Below the pieces are notes generated by a model. It was not told the origin of the DNA. It saw only the letters and a list, made by a program, of their open reading frames with translations, and did no database searches. From NCBI GenBank assembly GCA_028023455.1, contig JAQFVV010006238.1, forward strand, positions 6,210,572-6,274,571: a stretch of 64,000 nucleotides of DNA, read 5' to 3'. Positions 1 through 12,839 of the stretch are shown here, one piece after another. The first letter of the stretch is position 1; every line of letters begins with the position of its first letter. This DNA is from Epiperipatus broadwayi. Lineage: Eukaryota; Onychophora; Udeonychophora; Euonychophora; Peripatidae. The position numbers and the translations under genes are program-made.

Positions 1-2087
1 GTAGGATGATAGAGGAGAATAAGAGAATATCAAGTGCCTACCTTGCCTAAAGCGACAGAAAAATCACTACAGCTCTATAATAGTTAATAATAAAAACTAA
101 GTCTATAAAAATTTGTAAAAAATAAATAAAAACAAAAACAAAAATAAATCTGAAAAGAGAACAAAATATAAATTTAATGTTAGTTTATATTATTTTTAAA
201 AAAAATAAATATAAAAAGTTATGGATTGATTTGTGTAGACATATCAAAATTCATCTTAACTTTTTTTTTCTTCTTAGAGTAAAAGTGGCCAGTCTCATTT
301 TCAATTGACTGTTATTGTCATGATAATAATGTGGAAATGATTTGTTCTCCTTACTGAGTAGTACTGAAAAAAAAACCCTCATATTTTCTATTATTATTTT
401 ATATTATTTTCCACATGCTCATACTTTATAAAAAAAAACAAAAACAAATTTTATACAATATTTTATTGCCTGATGACCAATAAATAAAAATAAAAAGGAC
501 TACAATCAAAATAGCTATAAGTAAAAATAACTAGAATAAATAAATAAGATGAAAATGCACATTTTGTGGTTTGACAAAGAATTTAAGTTTGTAAAAGGAT
601 TCATTGATGTAGCAAGTAATAAATTTTGCCTACTACATTACAACCAGGAATTTAACACATTATTATTATTTTTAATCACAATCGAACTTATAAACAGGGC
701 AAAACTCTCTATACAGTAGTGCCACCTTGTGCCAACCAGAGTAATCAATTGTTTATAAACAATTATGTGCTAGTATAAGAGATGGTGATCATGTGATGCT
801 TAATGATTTAACACAATCGAACTTAGGTTTTTTTTTATAACTAGCTAGCACATAGTCAGTTAATGAGTATCTAGTTATTGGAAGACAGTGAGAAAAGGTT
901 CTAGGATAATATGCGGCTATGTATAATTGTAATTCAACAGGGTATCAGTAATTCTTCAATGACTGAACTCACAATTTAGTCTTAATTTTATTCAGAAATT
1001 TGTGTGAATCAATGATAATCTAAATGTATTTCAGAAATCTATAGGGGGTTATAAAAAGTCAATAGGAAAAAACAGATTGAATAGATAATTAGCTCCAAAG
1101 ACTGGAATAAAACAAAATAATGATATCACCTTTTTTCTATGATTCACAAATACAATGACTAAAAAATAATAATATAAACAAAAGAAAAAAGGTAACAAAT
1201 AAATAAACAATCTGATAACAATAAAATATCATTAAAAAACAAACTTAAACCAATAAACAATTTTTTAAAGCACTAAGGTCTAAAAACATTTGATTTGATT
1301 TTTTTTTATCTACTAATACATATCTATTTTATGATCAATTATTTGTTTATAAATTTAAAAAAAAAACAATTTTTATATAATTTATTTAAATGGCGATATT
1401 ATGGCTGATATATCCTGTAAATTTCATTAAGATCTTGTTATTTATCTAATTAGACTATTTTAATTGTCTTTGATCTAAGTTCTATTTTCTATTGATTATA
1501 AAAAATATTTACAATTAAGTTTATTCTTGGAATAAGTTAAATATAATCTTTATAATAAATTTTTAGATGTTGAAATAGTTTCTAAGTCTAGATCAGTGAT
1601 TTTTAAATGAATCACTAGAGGCAAAATTGGATTCCATACATAATCCAAGTATTGCAATTTTATTACATGAATTCTTAAATGTAAAGATATAAATATTATT
1701 ATTCAGTTGATTTCAGGATAGAATCTCAAACTAAGCAAGTTAGTATTATACATGTGTTAAATACAGGACTGGTGGAAGGTAGTAAACAAGGTAAGTGAGG
1801 CATGAGCGTGCTAAGTCAAGAGGGGTACAAAAATGGTGCAGAATTAAGAATACATTTTTGTTGTTATGAATATTAATTAATGTGACTTGATTCATTATTT
1901 TTACAAAATAATGAAAATAAACAGTCACTTATTGAAATGTGATTTGTCAGTGTCTTCTTGTGGTGGGTTGGGTTTACACAATCTGTATTTCACATCATGT
2001 TGCTATGGTCCATTTTACTATTACTATCCAAGCCTTTATATATATATAACAAAATAAAATGTCCACTAATATTAATAATATAATAAT
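1..2087. other. AT-rich spacer, no gene
   Basis: No convincing coding sequence on either strand; open frames are short and of low complexity. The stretch is A/T-rich with frequent homopolymer runs. The one structured item is the small insertion at 677-825, listed separately. Confidence 0.7.
677..825. mobile_element. Short insertion with 14-bp direct repeats, partial foldback-family copy
   Basis: CACAATCGAACTTA occurs at 677-690 and again, unchanged, at 812-825, flanking a 121-bp insert. The insert holds one arm of the foldback family seen at six other places (gcaaaactct..atacagtagtgccacc). Its inner part matches, in reverse, the sequence just left of the 58.4-kb copy (ctagcaca.., tgatcacatgat-like block). 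A 14-bp flanking repeat looks like a target site duplication of the kind made by retroposition, which would be unusual for a foldback DNA element. A secondary recombination product is the alternative. Confidence 0.55.
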
Positions 2088-2286
2088 GAAACTTCAATAT
2101 ATTCCAAACAACGGTAAACAATTTATAATATAATATAAATAAAAACTCAAAATATTTTCGATTATATTCATAATCATTTTGAGAGTTGAGTTGATAATGA
2201 TTATGAATATAATCAAAAATATTTTGAGTTTTTATTTATATTATATTATAAATTGTTTACCATTGTTTGGAATATATTTAAGTTTC
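2088..2286. mobile_element. Palindromic foldback MITE
   Basis: Two arms of roughly 90 bp (about 2088-2182 and 2196-2286) are near-perfect reverse complements, starting gaaactt and ending aagtttc, around a short loop (gagagttgagttg). The few mismatches, such as cggtaa against taccat, indicate moderate age. There is no coding capacity. It is flanked by AT runs, so a target duplication cannot be resolved. Confidence 0.8.
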
Positions 2287-3597
2287 GTTATATATATATA
2301 TATTGTTGTGGTTATTTGGTATCTCTAAAATAATAATAAAATAATTTCAAAATTTTTATTGATTTATTATAAAAAATAATATTATCTTAAATTTATCTTA
2401 TCAAGCAAATATTTTTTTTTTTAAAAAAAAAAACGTCTTCCCTATAGTTTTATAGTGTTTGAAATTCATGTAATAATTTTAGAAAAATTGTGGTTTTCTA
2501 TTTAGTTTTAAAACAACACAAAGATAACTTTAAAAATAAAAAAGAGGGCAATACACTAATAAAATACATAATTTTGTATACATGTGAATAAATTAGTTAA
2601 AATAGGATCAGTAATGCAATATTTATATTAGTGTACACATAATGGTAAAACTAATTACAATAGTGACATAATAATTAAATAAAAATGTGTTTATATTTAA
2701 ATATAAAGGAATACTATTTTAAAATATTTAACCAGGTAAAGTTATTTTAAATTTGAAATAAAATCTCAATTATTGTGAGAATGATAAATAAATAATCATT
2801 TATTTTAATATCTGTAATATGGATATTTGATGTAACATGATTTGTATATTTAATTTTAATTTAGAAGGGATTTGAACTCAGTCTTAATCCCTTCTAAGTC
2901 ACATTAATTTTAGTATAGACAATATAATACACTTGTATTTAAATATTACATATTTAATTTTATTGAAGTATAATATTTTATTTAAATGTTTTAAAATATT
3001 AAGTGCATACCTCTCAACTGTCCTAATAAATAAAATATTTGAAAAATATTCATCTGGATAAAATGCATTTAAAAAAATGAAATTTAAAGATGTTTTTGAT
3101 ATGAAAAATTATAAGCTATTTTGCCAATACTAATGTGTCAAAAGTTGTTGATTGCTATAGCTTAAAGTAAATATTTAAAAAAATTGGTACACATCTGCAG
3201 GTATTTGTTTTAACCCACTTTTAAAAATTGATGGAAATAATCTTTCTAAACAATTTTTTTAGAAATGCTAGTGCAATTTCACTTCTCAGAAAATTGCTAA
3301 TTTTCCACTCTATACCTATACAAATAAAGAAAAACAACTTATTGAGATTTTCTTTAAGTTTACCACATAAATGAATTGTTTCAAATGATAAAATTTCATT
3401 ATCATTTATTATTCTACCAGATCTAATTCTTCTCATTTCTCTGTGATTTTATAATTAAGACACCAAAGATGTTCAATGATTTTTTTATAAAAAAAATATT
3501 CTACAAAATTTCACCAAAACAAAAATACATGGAATTCTTAAAGACTTTAAGTGAAATTTAGATTATAAAGGATATTTGTTTTTACTTATTATACATT

Positions 3598-3630
3598 GAA
3601 GCAGTCAATCTTAGCTTAAGATTGTGCTTC
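3598..3630. repeat. Compact inverted repeat (hairpin)
   Basis: GAAGCA (3598-3603) and CAATCTTA (3606-3613) pair with TAAGATTG (3617-3624) and TGCTTC (3625-3630). This gives a 14-bp stem with a 2-nt bulge and a 3-nt loop. Function unknown. Confidence 0.6.
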
Positions 3631-5502
3631 ATGGTTCCATCTACTAACCTGTATTCAAACCCTATATCCCATCCCGCTCCTTTTGTCGTGTATATATATT
3701 TTATGTATATATTTGAGATGCACACCTAAAATTTATAGTTTAACTTTCAATATTTATTATTATTAATTCTTTTTTATTAATTATTAGTTCTTTTTATCAA
3801 AGTACATAGGTGCAGCTCAAATATATATATATAGGAGCAAAATACTAACAAAAATATTGATTTTTTAAATATATTTTATTATACGTCATTTTAAAACTTT
3901 TTCTTTTTAAATTGTTTTTCCTATTAAAATGTATATTTTATAAAATCCAAGATGGAAGATGCAACTGTTAATTGTCCAAAAATAATTAAAGGGTTGGAAA
4001 CACTATTGTTTTAATCTGGGGAAGGTATTTTTAATTAAAGTTTTTACTTAAAATAAAATGGGGATTAAGATTAAAGATTTTCTTTTGTTATAAACATTTT
4101 TGTCAAATCTATTTCTAATCTGGAAATAAATTTGAATTTATTTGTGGACATTATCTTACTGTTGCATCTTCAAAAACAATCAATAAAGAAAAGATAAGAA
4201 TTTTTAAGATCAGAGATTAGATTTTGAGCTAAAATTAAGTAATTAAAAGAATTCCAGAAATACCTGAGCAATGTATAAAATGGACAGATTTTAAATCAGA
4301 AACAGATTAGCTACTATTGAGAGAACTGTATTATTAACATAACTTAAAATGATGTAGTAGTAAATCCACCACCTTTCTGACCCTTGTGTGTTATTTTTCC
4401 TACTAATGTACCATCTAACTGCTGCCTGAAACAAATGAAAGACTAAAAAATAACTCTGGAATGCTAAATGAAAGTGTGCTGTCACATAAGAACTGCCATG
4501 CACAAGCTGGACTTTTTAATATGAACTCTTAAAATGGAGCAAGGTAAATTATTGCAAATCGCCACCACTGAAACTAAATCTAGCTTGCCTAACTAGTCTC
4601 AAACTCTACTATCAATTTCTCCTAATGTATAATTTAATTTTGTAACTTTTCTAATAATGCAAATTGTTCTCAAATAATTTCTATAAATTTAATTCTCTCT
4701 CATATGCTCTCAATGTCTTTAACTTTGGTGCAGTCATTTATTTATAGTTATTTATTACTTGATTTTATATGTATGCTTTTATTATTAATATGCCAATCTC
4801 AAACAACCTGATGAGCTTAATTTCTAAAAATATTTTCTGTTTTTTTTAAGTACCTTCATGAATTAAGATTAACGTTCCCTTTAAAATATAATGCATTATT
4901 AATTAATACACTCACCAGATTGTTTTTATGAGTCAACATCTTGTTTGTTTTAGTATAAAAATTTATTTGTTTAACTCTGGATTTTCTACCCAGGGTGAAT
5001 CCAGAACTTAAGCTAATTAACACTTTGACACCTTATTTATTTTATAAATGTTATTATTCAATTCTAAAAAGGTGACCATTAGTTGTTTTCTATAACTGCT
5101 AGTTTTATTTTTACATACTCTTAAAATATCAAATACAGTACTTATATATTCCAGTTATTGTAAAATCAATGAAGTATGGGATTTATTTATTTTAAATAAC
5201 AGAAAAAGGAGGGGATCAAATCTTAATGTATATTTTATTAAATGAAATCTTCCCTATGTATATATTATAGTGGCATAGCGTATTGTCTAAATTATGACAT
5301 TCAAATAAGGGTCATTTATTTTTAAATCAGTAAATCTTAGTCAACATCATTAGTGACATTTACCCATACTACATTACTGACATTCTTATCTTTGTGATTA
5401 CATATATATGTGCTTCCAATCTGGGGGTTATGACAAGTTTGAACCCATATATTTCTTCTCAAGCCTTGTCCTGAGCATAGTTAACATTTCCAGGACCATT
5501 TA

Positions 5503-5639
5503 TTTCATATAAAAAGGCCTCTGGTGGTGATTCCCGTAAATTTGGCACATGCTATGCCTATCCACTTTTTTCGTATAAAAGGCCTCTCACATCAGTTATA
5601 CCAGTAAAAGTCTGAGCCATGCCATGCCTATCCACTTTT
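5503..5639 (+). repeat. Tandem duplication of a ~67-bp unit containing TATAAAA
   Basis: Two diverged units each begin near tataaaa(a)ggcctct and end with atgcctatccactttt (about 5503-5569 and 5569-5639). Both keep a TATA-like block. No gene is visible downstream, so promoter activity is only a possibility. Confidence 0.6.
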
Positions 5640-6557
5640 CTCTAAACACTGCCCTAGAAAAGAGGGTGTTAGATTTTATTTTTTGTCCAGAAGCACAACC
5701 TTATCTTTGAGTTCTCTGCTTATGTCGGTACTGCCTCTTATTCATAATATTATTTCTTTTGCTTATGACTTAATTTTAATGCTCTAATAATAAAATTGTG
5801 CTCTGCTCAAAATATATATAATGCCAATTACTTCTAGTTTTATTAATTAAATTTATTTCAGTCTTATACAATCCTGCCATCGTAATTTAGTATTTCTGTA
5901 TTTAAGAGTATATCTGCCTTGGATAAAATAAAGCGTTCTTCTTTCTATTGTTAATTAAAAAAAATTTTCAATAAATATTTTGTCCTATGACTAAATGCAA
6001 TTTTCAAATGTGTTTTACTTATTTTCATGACTGTAATGGGTGAAAATAGTTTATATTATATCTGTAATGAATCTTGGAATGCTCCCTGAAATAATGTTAG
6101 TCACCATGTTTCAGAACCATAACACAAAGTGTTAGTAGCAGTTTTATGTAAATTCTTTCTAATAATCGACTAGCATCTTAATATTGGACCCACCAAAGAT
6201 GTGTGTTAATGTATATCCTTATTTAATTAACAAAAGAGCATATGAGAAATAATAGCGTGGATGACAATATATAATTGTCTATCGTTTGGTAGACCGCTTG
6301 CTCAGTCACGCACATACTTATGTATGCAATTAATTTATAAATGTATATAAATAATTTGTCATTATATTAAACTATTTATATTGTCTAAATTGTTTGAGTA
6401 GTTTGAATTCCTTTTTCTCCACTTCCAAATGTACAGCCATGCATATATATATTTTAATTTAGTCATAGTTAATAGATGTCTCATTGTCATCTCCACTCTG
6501 CTAGTGGGCCGGTTTTAAAATTAATTCTCGTGTGCTATCATTCTTATGTTATCCATT

Positions 6558-8771
6558 TGTGCCAGTCAGATGATGTATGTTGGTTTAACTCAGTTTGAAT
6601 ACTAGGCGAAAGTACCTCGAGGCCACCCATATGCGAGATATTAAATCAAGAATACTATGACCTCTGCCCTCTTTGCCTATTATCGAGTCTAATTATAAAC
6701 CAACAACATTATCTGAGATATACATAAATTATTTGCTCACCTGGCCCAAGCTTAGCATCAGGAGAGAGACATGGACAAGAATACTTATGGGACTAAACAG
6801 TTAAATGTGCATAAAAGTACTATGAAAAATGTGTTTTGCGTGCCTGGATCATTGGAAAAGCAAAATAAAGCATTAAAATAAAATTAGAAAACTCAAGCTT
6901 TTTAGTTAAATAATATATTTAATTAATGACTTTTAAAATGTTAGTAATGTTTTAATGGCCTCCGCTATTCCCCTGAATTAATGAAAAACTAATTAGACAA
7001 TAAAAACAGATAGTAATGATATAATATTTTTGCGGTCTAAGTCTTTTCTTCCCAATTTTAATAAAATTGTCAACTCGACTCTCCTCGATAAAGCACAATA
7101 AAAAAAATCTTTCGCAAAGCATTTTCTAATTGCTTTGCGCTAAAAACAGTTTAAAATTATTTAAGACGTATATAGCTAAATAAGATATACGTAATGAGCT
7201 AATGGCGGACAAAAGAGGCGTTATCGAGGAGATCAAGTTGGCAAACAAAGGAAACTGACTCGTATTTAATTTACAAACATAAATGAAATTGGAAAGATAT
7301 TTTAAATGAAAAATTAACCTTTACTTACACCGCAATGGAATATGAAATATTGATAACATGTTAGCAAAGAGGAATAGCGCAGGAAAAGGGTTAAATATAA
7401 ATAGATAGATGATCACACAATATATATATATATATATATCTAAGATTAGTCTAATAGAAATAGTTACGTTACAAATATAATTAAATAAAACAATTCTGAA
7501 ATATACTACAAGAATGCAATTAAGAAAGGTATGTTTCAAAAAGGATAGAATAGTAAATAGTTCATGAGGAGAGATACGATTACCATCCTGGTTCCTTGGT
7601 CCTGTTCCCGCGACGTTCGTGGCTTGATCCGTCTGTCGATAGGTATTTGTCTGGACAAGGAAAAATGGAAATATGTAGCATTCTTTCAGGAAAAGTCCCA
7701 CAGACATGGCACAGAGTTCAGATTAATATTGGTTGGATACTATGGCATTTTGATGGTTTTTGAGACCTCGGTGGCAGGCAAAGCTATTTGCCTAACCACT
7801 AATCATTTTAGTTTCCATCAAAATACTATGACTTTTAACTCATTGCATGTTAAAACTTCTCTGTGATTCCGAGGACAACAGTTGAATAACTTTTTGGAGC
7901 AAGATCTAAATGAGAAGCAAAATCTGAGAGGTTCACAGCACAGGATCCACCGAGCTAATCAATAGCCAATCCTACTAATAAAAAATCGTCAGCATGATAA
8001 TGAATGAATCAGAAAATCTGAATGAATTCTCCAAAGAGAAATCTGACTGAAAGCAAGCAAGAGAAATCTGAATGAATTCTGCAAGAGAAATCTGAACTGA
8101 AAGCAAAAGAAAACTCTGAAAAGCCAAGTCTTTTGTTCTCTCTCCTATTTATACCTTTTTGTAAGCTACCTTCTATTGTTTTGCGTATGATCTTAGATCT
8201 TGATAAGCCCCCCCCCCATGCTCCTTTGTTTCAAGGTAACATTTTCTAAAAATAACTTTTACTTTTTTATTCTAAATTTCTTTCTTTAAACTTTGAATTT
8301 TTATTAATTAAAAAAAAAGAGAAGGCCATCTTTAATTTGCCTTGAATGGGCTAACTAATTAAAAACATACATTCCTTTAGAAAATGTTGGTGGGCTTATC
8401 TCAAAATAAAATCATACGCCATATTTTAACAAGATTTTAAAAAGAAAAATATATTCTTATTTCTTTTAATAAAATAAGCATTTTATTTCAGCAGAATTTT
8501 GCATTAACTCATATATATACGCTTGACGTATATATATGTTTGATTAAAAGGTTTTACAAGTAATTTTTTTAACAGCAATTTAATCTTGGAATGGAATTTA
8601 TTTAAAACGAAATATTTAAATGCAAATACAAATTTAATAAACGTAATTAATTTTAGCTTTAATGCAAAACCCTGCTGATATTGGGCTATAAACTTAATTC
8701 AGGTCTACAATACTGATTAAGTTTATAGGAGGCTGTGAAGCATGGATCGGACTTCTGGATCCATTGCTTTA
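6558..8771 (-). repeat. LTR 1, left copy (3' LTR)
   Basis: Collinear with 12840-13717 plus 15929-17275, with scattered substitutions and small indels. Going leftward from its right edge, the minus-strand U3 holds three inverted repeats: a terminal one (GAAGCATGGATC with GATCCATTGCTT, one extra base), CTATAAACTTAAT/ATTAAGTTTATAG, and CATATATATACG/CGTATATATATG. It then has a TATA box and, just beyond, repeated agagaaatctga units. A 9-bp hairpin CGCAAAGCA/TGCTTTGCG lies at 7113-7139. A 100-codon plus-strand frame (7564-7866) stays open in both LTRs but resembles nothing I know. Confidence 0.8.
8144..8153 (-). promoter_or_regulatory. TATA box of left LTR 1
   Basis: The minus strand reads TATAAATAGG, followed by a purine-rich GAGAGAAC start region. 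It is conserved at the same place in the other LTR, which supports right-to-left transcription of the element. Confidence 0.6.
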
Positions 8772-8979
8772 TTTCCCAATAGTTAGTGAAAAAAAAAATG
8801 TTAAAAAAAATGCTGTTACTTCAGGTCAGAGATAAAAATTTTGTGCCAGGTGAGTTCAAGCCTACTCTTTATTTGCTGTAATACTTAATTTGTTACTAAC
8901 TACGGTGTTTTCTTTTCTTAATCACATAAGTAGGGTTGGGTCAGTATTGGTTCTAGTCTAATAAGGTATGTATCTATTT

Positions 8980-10076
8980 TTAATTTCCGTATTTTCTGGG
9001 GTCAGGTGGTATGTACTGCCTTGTACTTTTGGACTGGTTCATGACCCTATCATTTTGGTTTTCTTCTAAGTTTCCATAGTCAATGTCTGTTAGTATATGA
9101 ATCGTGCCTTGAATATCTTGCATTTGAGTGCTTATCAATATTTTCCTTATCCAGGGTGGCATGTTGTGCCTAATCATCCTTACTATCTGCATTTCTGGAT
9201 AATTAAATGCACTTAGCACTTTTATTTGATTTACCTGCCTAACAAAGTCTGAGCATAAGTCTCTTGATGGTTAGCTGGGTATCTTTCATGCATTATGGAA
9301 TACATCAGACCTTCCTGCCACTCTGCACTCCAATACATTGACATCATAGCATTATCATATTCCATAAATGTTAGTGGTTGTATAGACAGAGTGTTCCACC
9401 ATTCTCTGGCAGATTCTTTTAAATGATGACTGGAGATCGCCACTTTTTCTTGCTCCGTCATATTCTGGAATTGGAAAAACATTTTGAGACTGTCTAGGTG
9501 GTGTCTAGGGTTTCCACCTGGTTCCCCTCTAAAACATTGTATATGGACAAACTTTGCCACAGGAGATGTTACCGGATTAATTATTATTGGCATAAGGATT
9601 TGGTTGCCTTGTTGCGCCTGGATTGGGTTCAGCGGTTGACGATTGTTCATTTTCTTTCTATACTCATTCATCTGTCCATTTTCTTCTCCATCCTGTATTT
9701 CATGCTTGACTGACACGTCCAAGGTATGCATATCCTTTCCTAATTCATTATCCATCAATGATTTAAGCTGAGTGTCATCTTGTTCCTGTTGATGTTGCCA
9801 TTTTAACTGAGTATCATCATCTAGCAATACTTTTGTTCTATTAGTATGTTGTTGATGGAGACCCATGTTTTCCTCCAAACGGTTCAATCTTTGTGATGTC
9901 ATTCCAATGAATTCTTGGAACATGGTCATCATCATTTTTCTTTCTTCTCTCATTTCTTTGATGAGATCTTCCAAATTGTATTTTTGGTCACTATGAGCAC
10001 ATGTTGCCGTATTTGGAAGGTTGAGCACTACCTCCTCATCGCTGTCATAATCTTCATCTTTCTTCTGTTGTTCCAT
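8980..10076 (-). pseudogene. gag: Retrotransposon gag, frameshifted
   Basis: Gag forms the capsid-like particle of an LTR retrotransposon. The first frame (10076 to 9231, 281 residues) starts with ATG after a run of A. It has an acidic, coiled-coil-like N-terminus (about residues 30-75), a glutamine-rich middle, then a capsid-type segment with FRGEPGGNPRHHLDSL and SAREWW near residues 185-225, as in the Retrotrans_gag family. A one-base indel near 9240-9250 moves the remainder into another frame. That frame continues the domain (LSAFNYPEMQIVRMIRHNMP) down to about 8980. No CCHC zinc knuckle and no pol follow: the left LTR starts about 210 bp after the second frame stops. The frameshift falls within the gag domain, so it is damage rather than programmed gag-pol shifting. 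Confidence 0.75.
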
Positions 10077-12839
10077 TTTTGCCTAATATTGGCTATTTTG
10101 TTATACAACAATCACACCTTATTTCTAAAACGTATTTTAGTCTTTTTATAAACAATCTAGATAAGTATATTTTATCACACGTGTCTAGGAGCTATATCCT
10201 TCTGTATATCAAAAAAAAAAATTTTAGTTCTTTCTAAAATAAATCAGTATTCTAAGTTCTTTATTTTATATAACTATCTGTTTTATTTGTATGTTTTTAG
10301 AAATCAACTTTGCCTACCTCACGAGGTCCTATCTTAAACCTATGCCTATATGTATCTGTTTGTACATGAAAAAAAAAAATCCTGCCTTGTCTGTTTTTAA
10401 TATTTATACTACATATTATTCTCCTCACTTTACTTTATTTATTTTTTTATATTTCATTTAAATGTCACTGCTATGTTGTCACAATATAATTAAAATAATA
10501 CACTTACAGCTTGACCTGGCTTTCTCTGACACCTGAAACAACTAAAAAATGCATTTACATTAATACACAAATATATATATATATATCAAAAGGAATATGT
10601 GAGCAAAAATATACATATGTCATGTTTAAAAATTATTTTGGCTCACTAAGCATACATTGTTATTTTGATCATCTACCTCCTATGGTTTGTTTATTTGTAA
10701 TCCGATATGAGAGATTGCACTTGCTGACAAATTTATTTGATGAGGGTGCCAGTCGACAAGGCAATGGCCATATCAAATATACATTTTAATGGATAATGAT
10801 CCAAGCACACATTGATAAGGATTTATAAAGTTTAATGCGATTAAAATTTATTTTGATTTTCACTTCACTTTCAAAAAAAAAAATCTCTGCATGAATAAGT
10901 ACATGCTATTTTAAATGACAATATTAATTAAGTATAAGATGTATAACAAATAAGTAAGGTAAATATGTCTGACCTGGATTTGAAACCAGTTACCATTTTG
11001 GTCAAGGCACAAAAAAAATCAATTTAAACAGCCTAAAGTACGATTAACAAAACAAAAAAAATACACAAAAAAAAATTAAAAATAAAAGTAAAATCCCATG
11101 ATAACCACCACTCCGAATTATGAACCTGGGATCGAAACCAACTACCATTTTGGTCACAACCCAAAATAGATTAACAATTATCAAGCAATTTTACAGAATC
11201 ATGCATTGAGATCAAAAACTGTTAAAAAAACATTTATATAAAAACGGGTTTTACCGAACTATAACGAATTGTATACCATATACACCCATATATATGAATA
11301 TGTACAACATTAAATAAGCATATATATGACTATATATAAATATACAAACAGATATACCTATATAAATATTTCTTTTATCATGTACATGATTTTATTAGAA
11401 AGATTCGTCATATTGCAGACCGCATACTCTTATTATTTCAGGCTAGTAAACGCTGGTCGCAAATATAACAAGGAAGCAATGATTGCAGACATAGACCTAT
11501 TATTTCAGGCTACTCAGCAATTTAAAACTCTTAAATGTAAGGGGATGGGGTCTTCACCAAAATGGTTACTAAGGACAAAAAAAAGGCTTCACCTAACGGT
11601 TACTCAAAGGGTCTTCACCTAATGGTTACTGAATAAATGATTCAATAGCATAATCCAAACTGGGAAAAAAAAATCTTAACTAAAGGTGGCTGACATATAT
11701 GTTATACAAAAATATATCTTATATATATATCTTTATTAAAACGAACATACGCATTTACTATTTCACAAGTTGAAAATTAAATTTGATATTATTAAAACAA
11801 AACTTATATTTATATATGTTCGCGAGGAAACATAACTGCAAAATATTTAAAAGTAAAAAAAATTTTTTTGCATGATTATACTTATTCATTATATATATAA
11901 AAAATATGCAGATAAAGTGAAAAAAATATTTTCTGACACCGTACGTTGACACGTGTAAATTTGAACTTATCGAACTTTAGATCTACGAAAAAATTTCTAT
12001 TAACGGAAAAAATATTATCTATTAGATCTTTACAAAAATTTATACAAATGGGAAAAAAAAACTTCTAAGATCTAATTGTAATTTTACCAACATATTAACA
12101 CTGCCGAATATATACATATTTCGAAAAACATTATTATATTAAAAACTTCTCATGTTTAAGCAATACTAAAATAACATAAAGTACGAAAGCTATTTTAAGG
12201 GTGGGCGGGTGGGTATGTATTTGACACTTCCACCACATCGAAGCTATATACTTTATATGACAAAAAACAATATGGCGACTGGCCATGACAAAACTCTACT
12301 AATTAGGAAAAAAAATTTTGCTATAACTCTGAAATTTATTCTCATTATATATTCATTAAAAAAAAAACTGACAGTGTTAACTTTTTAAATATAAAATATT
12401 CATTTCATATATACTAAAATCGAAAAAAAAATTTTTACCTTATGAAACATTTAACTTTTTTTTATTAATCTGAAAAATGAAATTTGGCTCACGTTAGGAG
12501 ACAAACTCAGAAAAATTATACATATATTTTTACATAAATATATTCGACTAAAACAAACTTCTCAGGGTACTAATTTTTTTTTCAAAAATGACATTCGTCC
12601 CATGGCAACCAACTCGGAGAAAATTTTTTACATATAACTTATTTCATGTTATTGAAAAAAAATCATATATATGCACACAAATCCGGGGGGGGGGAATTCT
12701 ACATATATATTATTATTTAAAACAGAAGAAAGCAAAAAACATTATACATACATAGCAAATGCTATAAGGCATTGCAGGGTGTGGGAATCTCGAATAGCCG
12801 CATGGATGGGTGACCAAAATGCGAGGGAAAAATATCTAC
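10077..12839 (-). other. Untranslated internal region of LTR element 1
   Basis: About 2.8 kb between the gag start and the 5' LTR, very AT-rich, with no gene. Two sites (about 10970-11010 and 11110-11155) carry on the minus strand a tRNA-like T-arm block (TGGTTTCAAATCC and TTGGTTTCGATCCC), each preceded by ACCAAAATGGTA. A related accaaaatggtta recurs near 11558. No clear primer-binding site starting with TGG lies right next to the LTR edge at 12840. Confidence 0.5.

Larger units (their letters stand above)
2287..6553. other. AT-rich spacer, no gene
   Basis: About 4.3 kb without a supportable gene. Short frames near 3.2-3.4 kb and 4.3-4.5 kb on the minus strand show no family resemblance. It contains the hairpin at 3598-3630 and the tandem duplication at 5503-5639. 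Confidence 0.6.

Noticed and set aside
7321-7707. A 128-codon minus-strand frame in the left LTR
   Set aside because: The matching frame in the right LTR is cut to 61 codons, and the tail is hydrophobic AT-derived sequence. No evidence of selection.
10970-11155. tRNA-like T-arm blocks as primer-binding sites of LTR element 1
   Set aside because: A primer-binding site must be complementary to a tRNA 3' end and lie next to the 5' LTR at 12840. These are in the sense orientation and about 1.7 kb away.
12780-12830. TGGATGGGTGACC (near 12802), identical to a 13-nt motif of 5S rRNA
   Set aside because: No other part of 5S rRNA is recognisable on either side, so neither a 5S gene nor a 5S-derived SINE can be supported.
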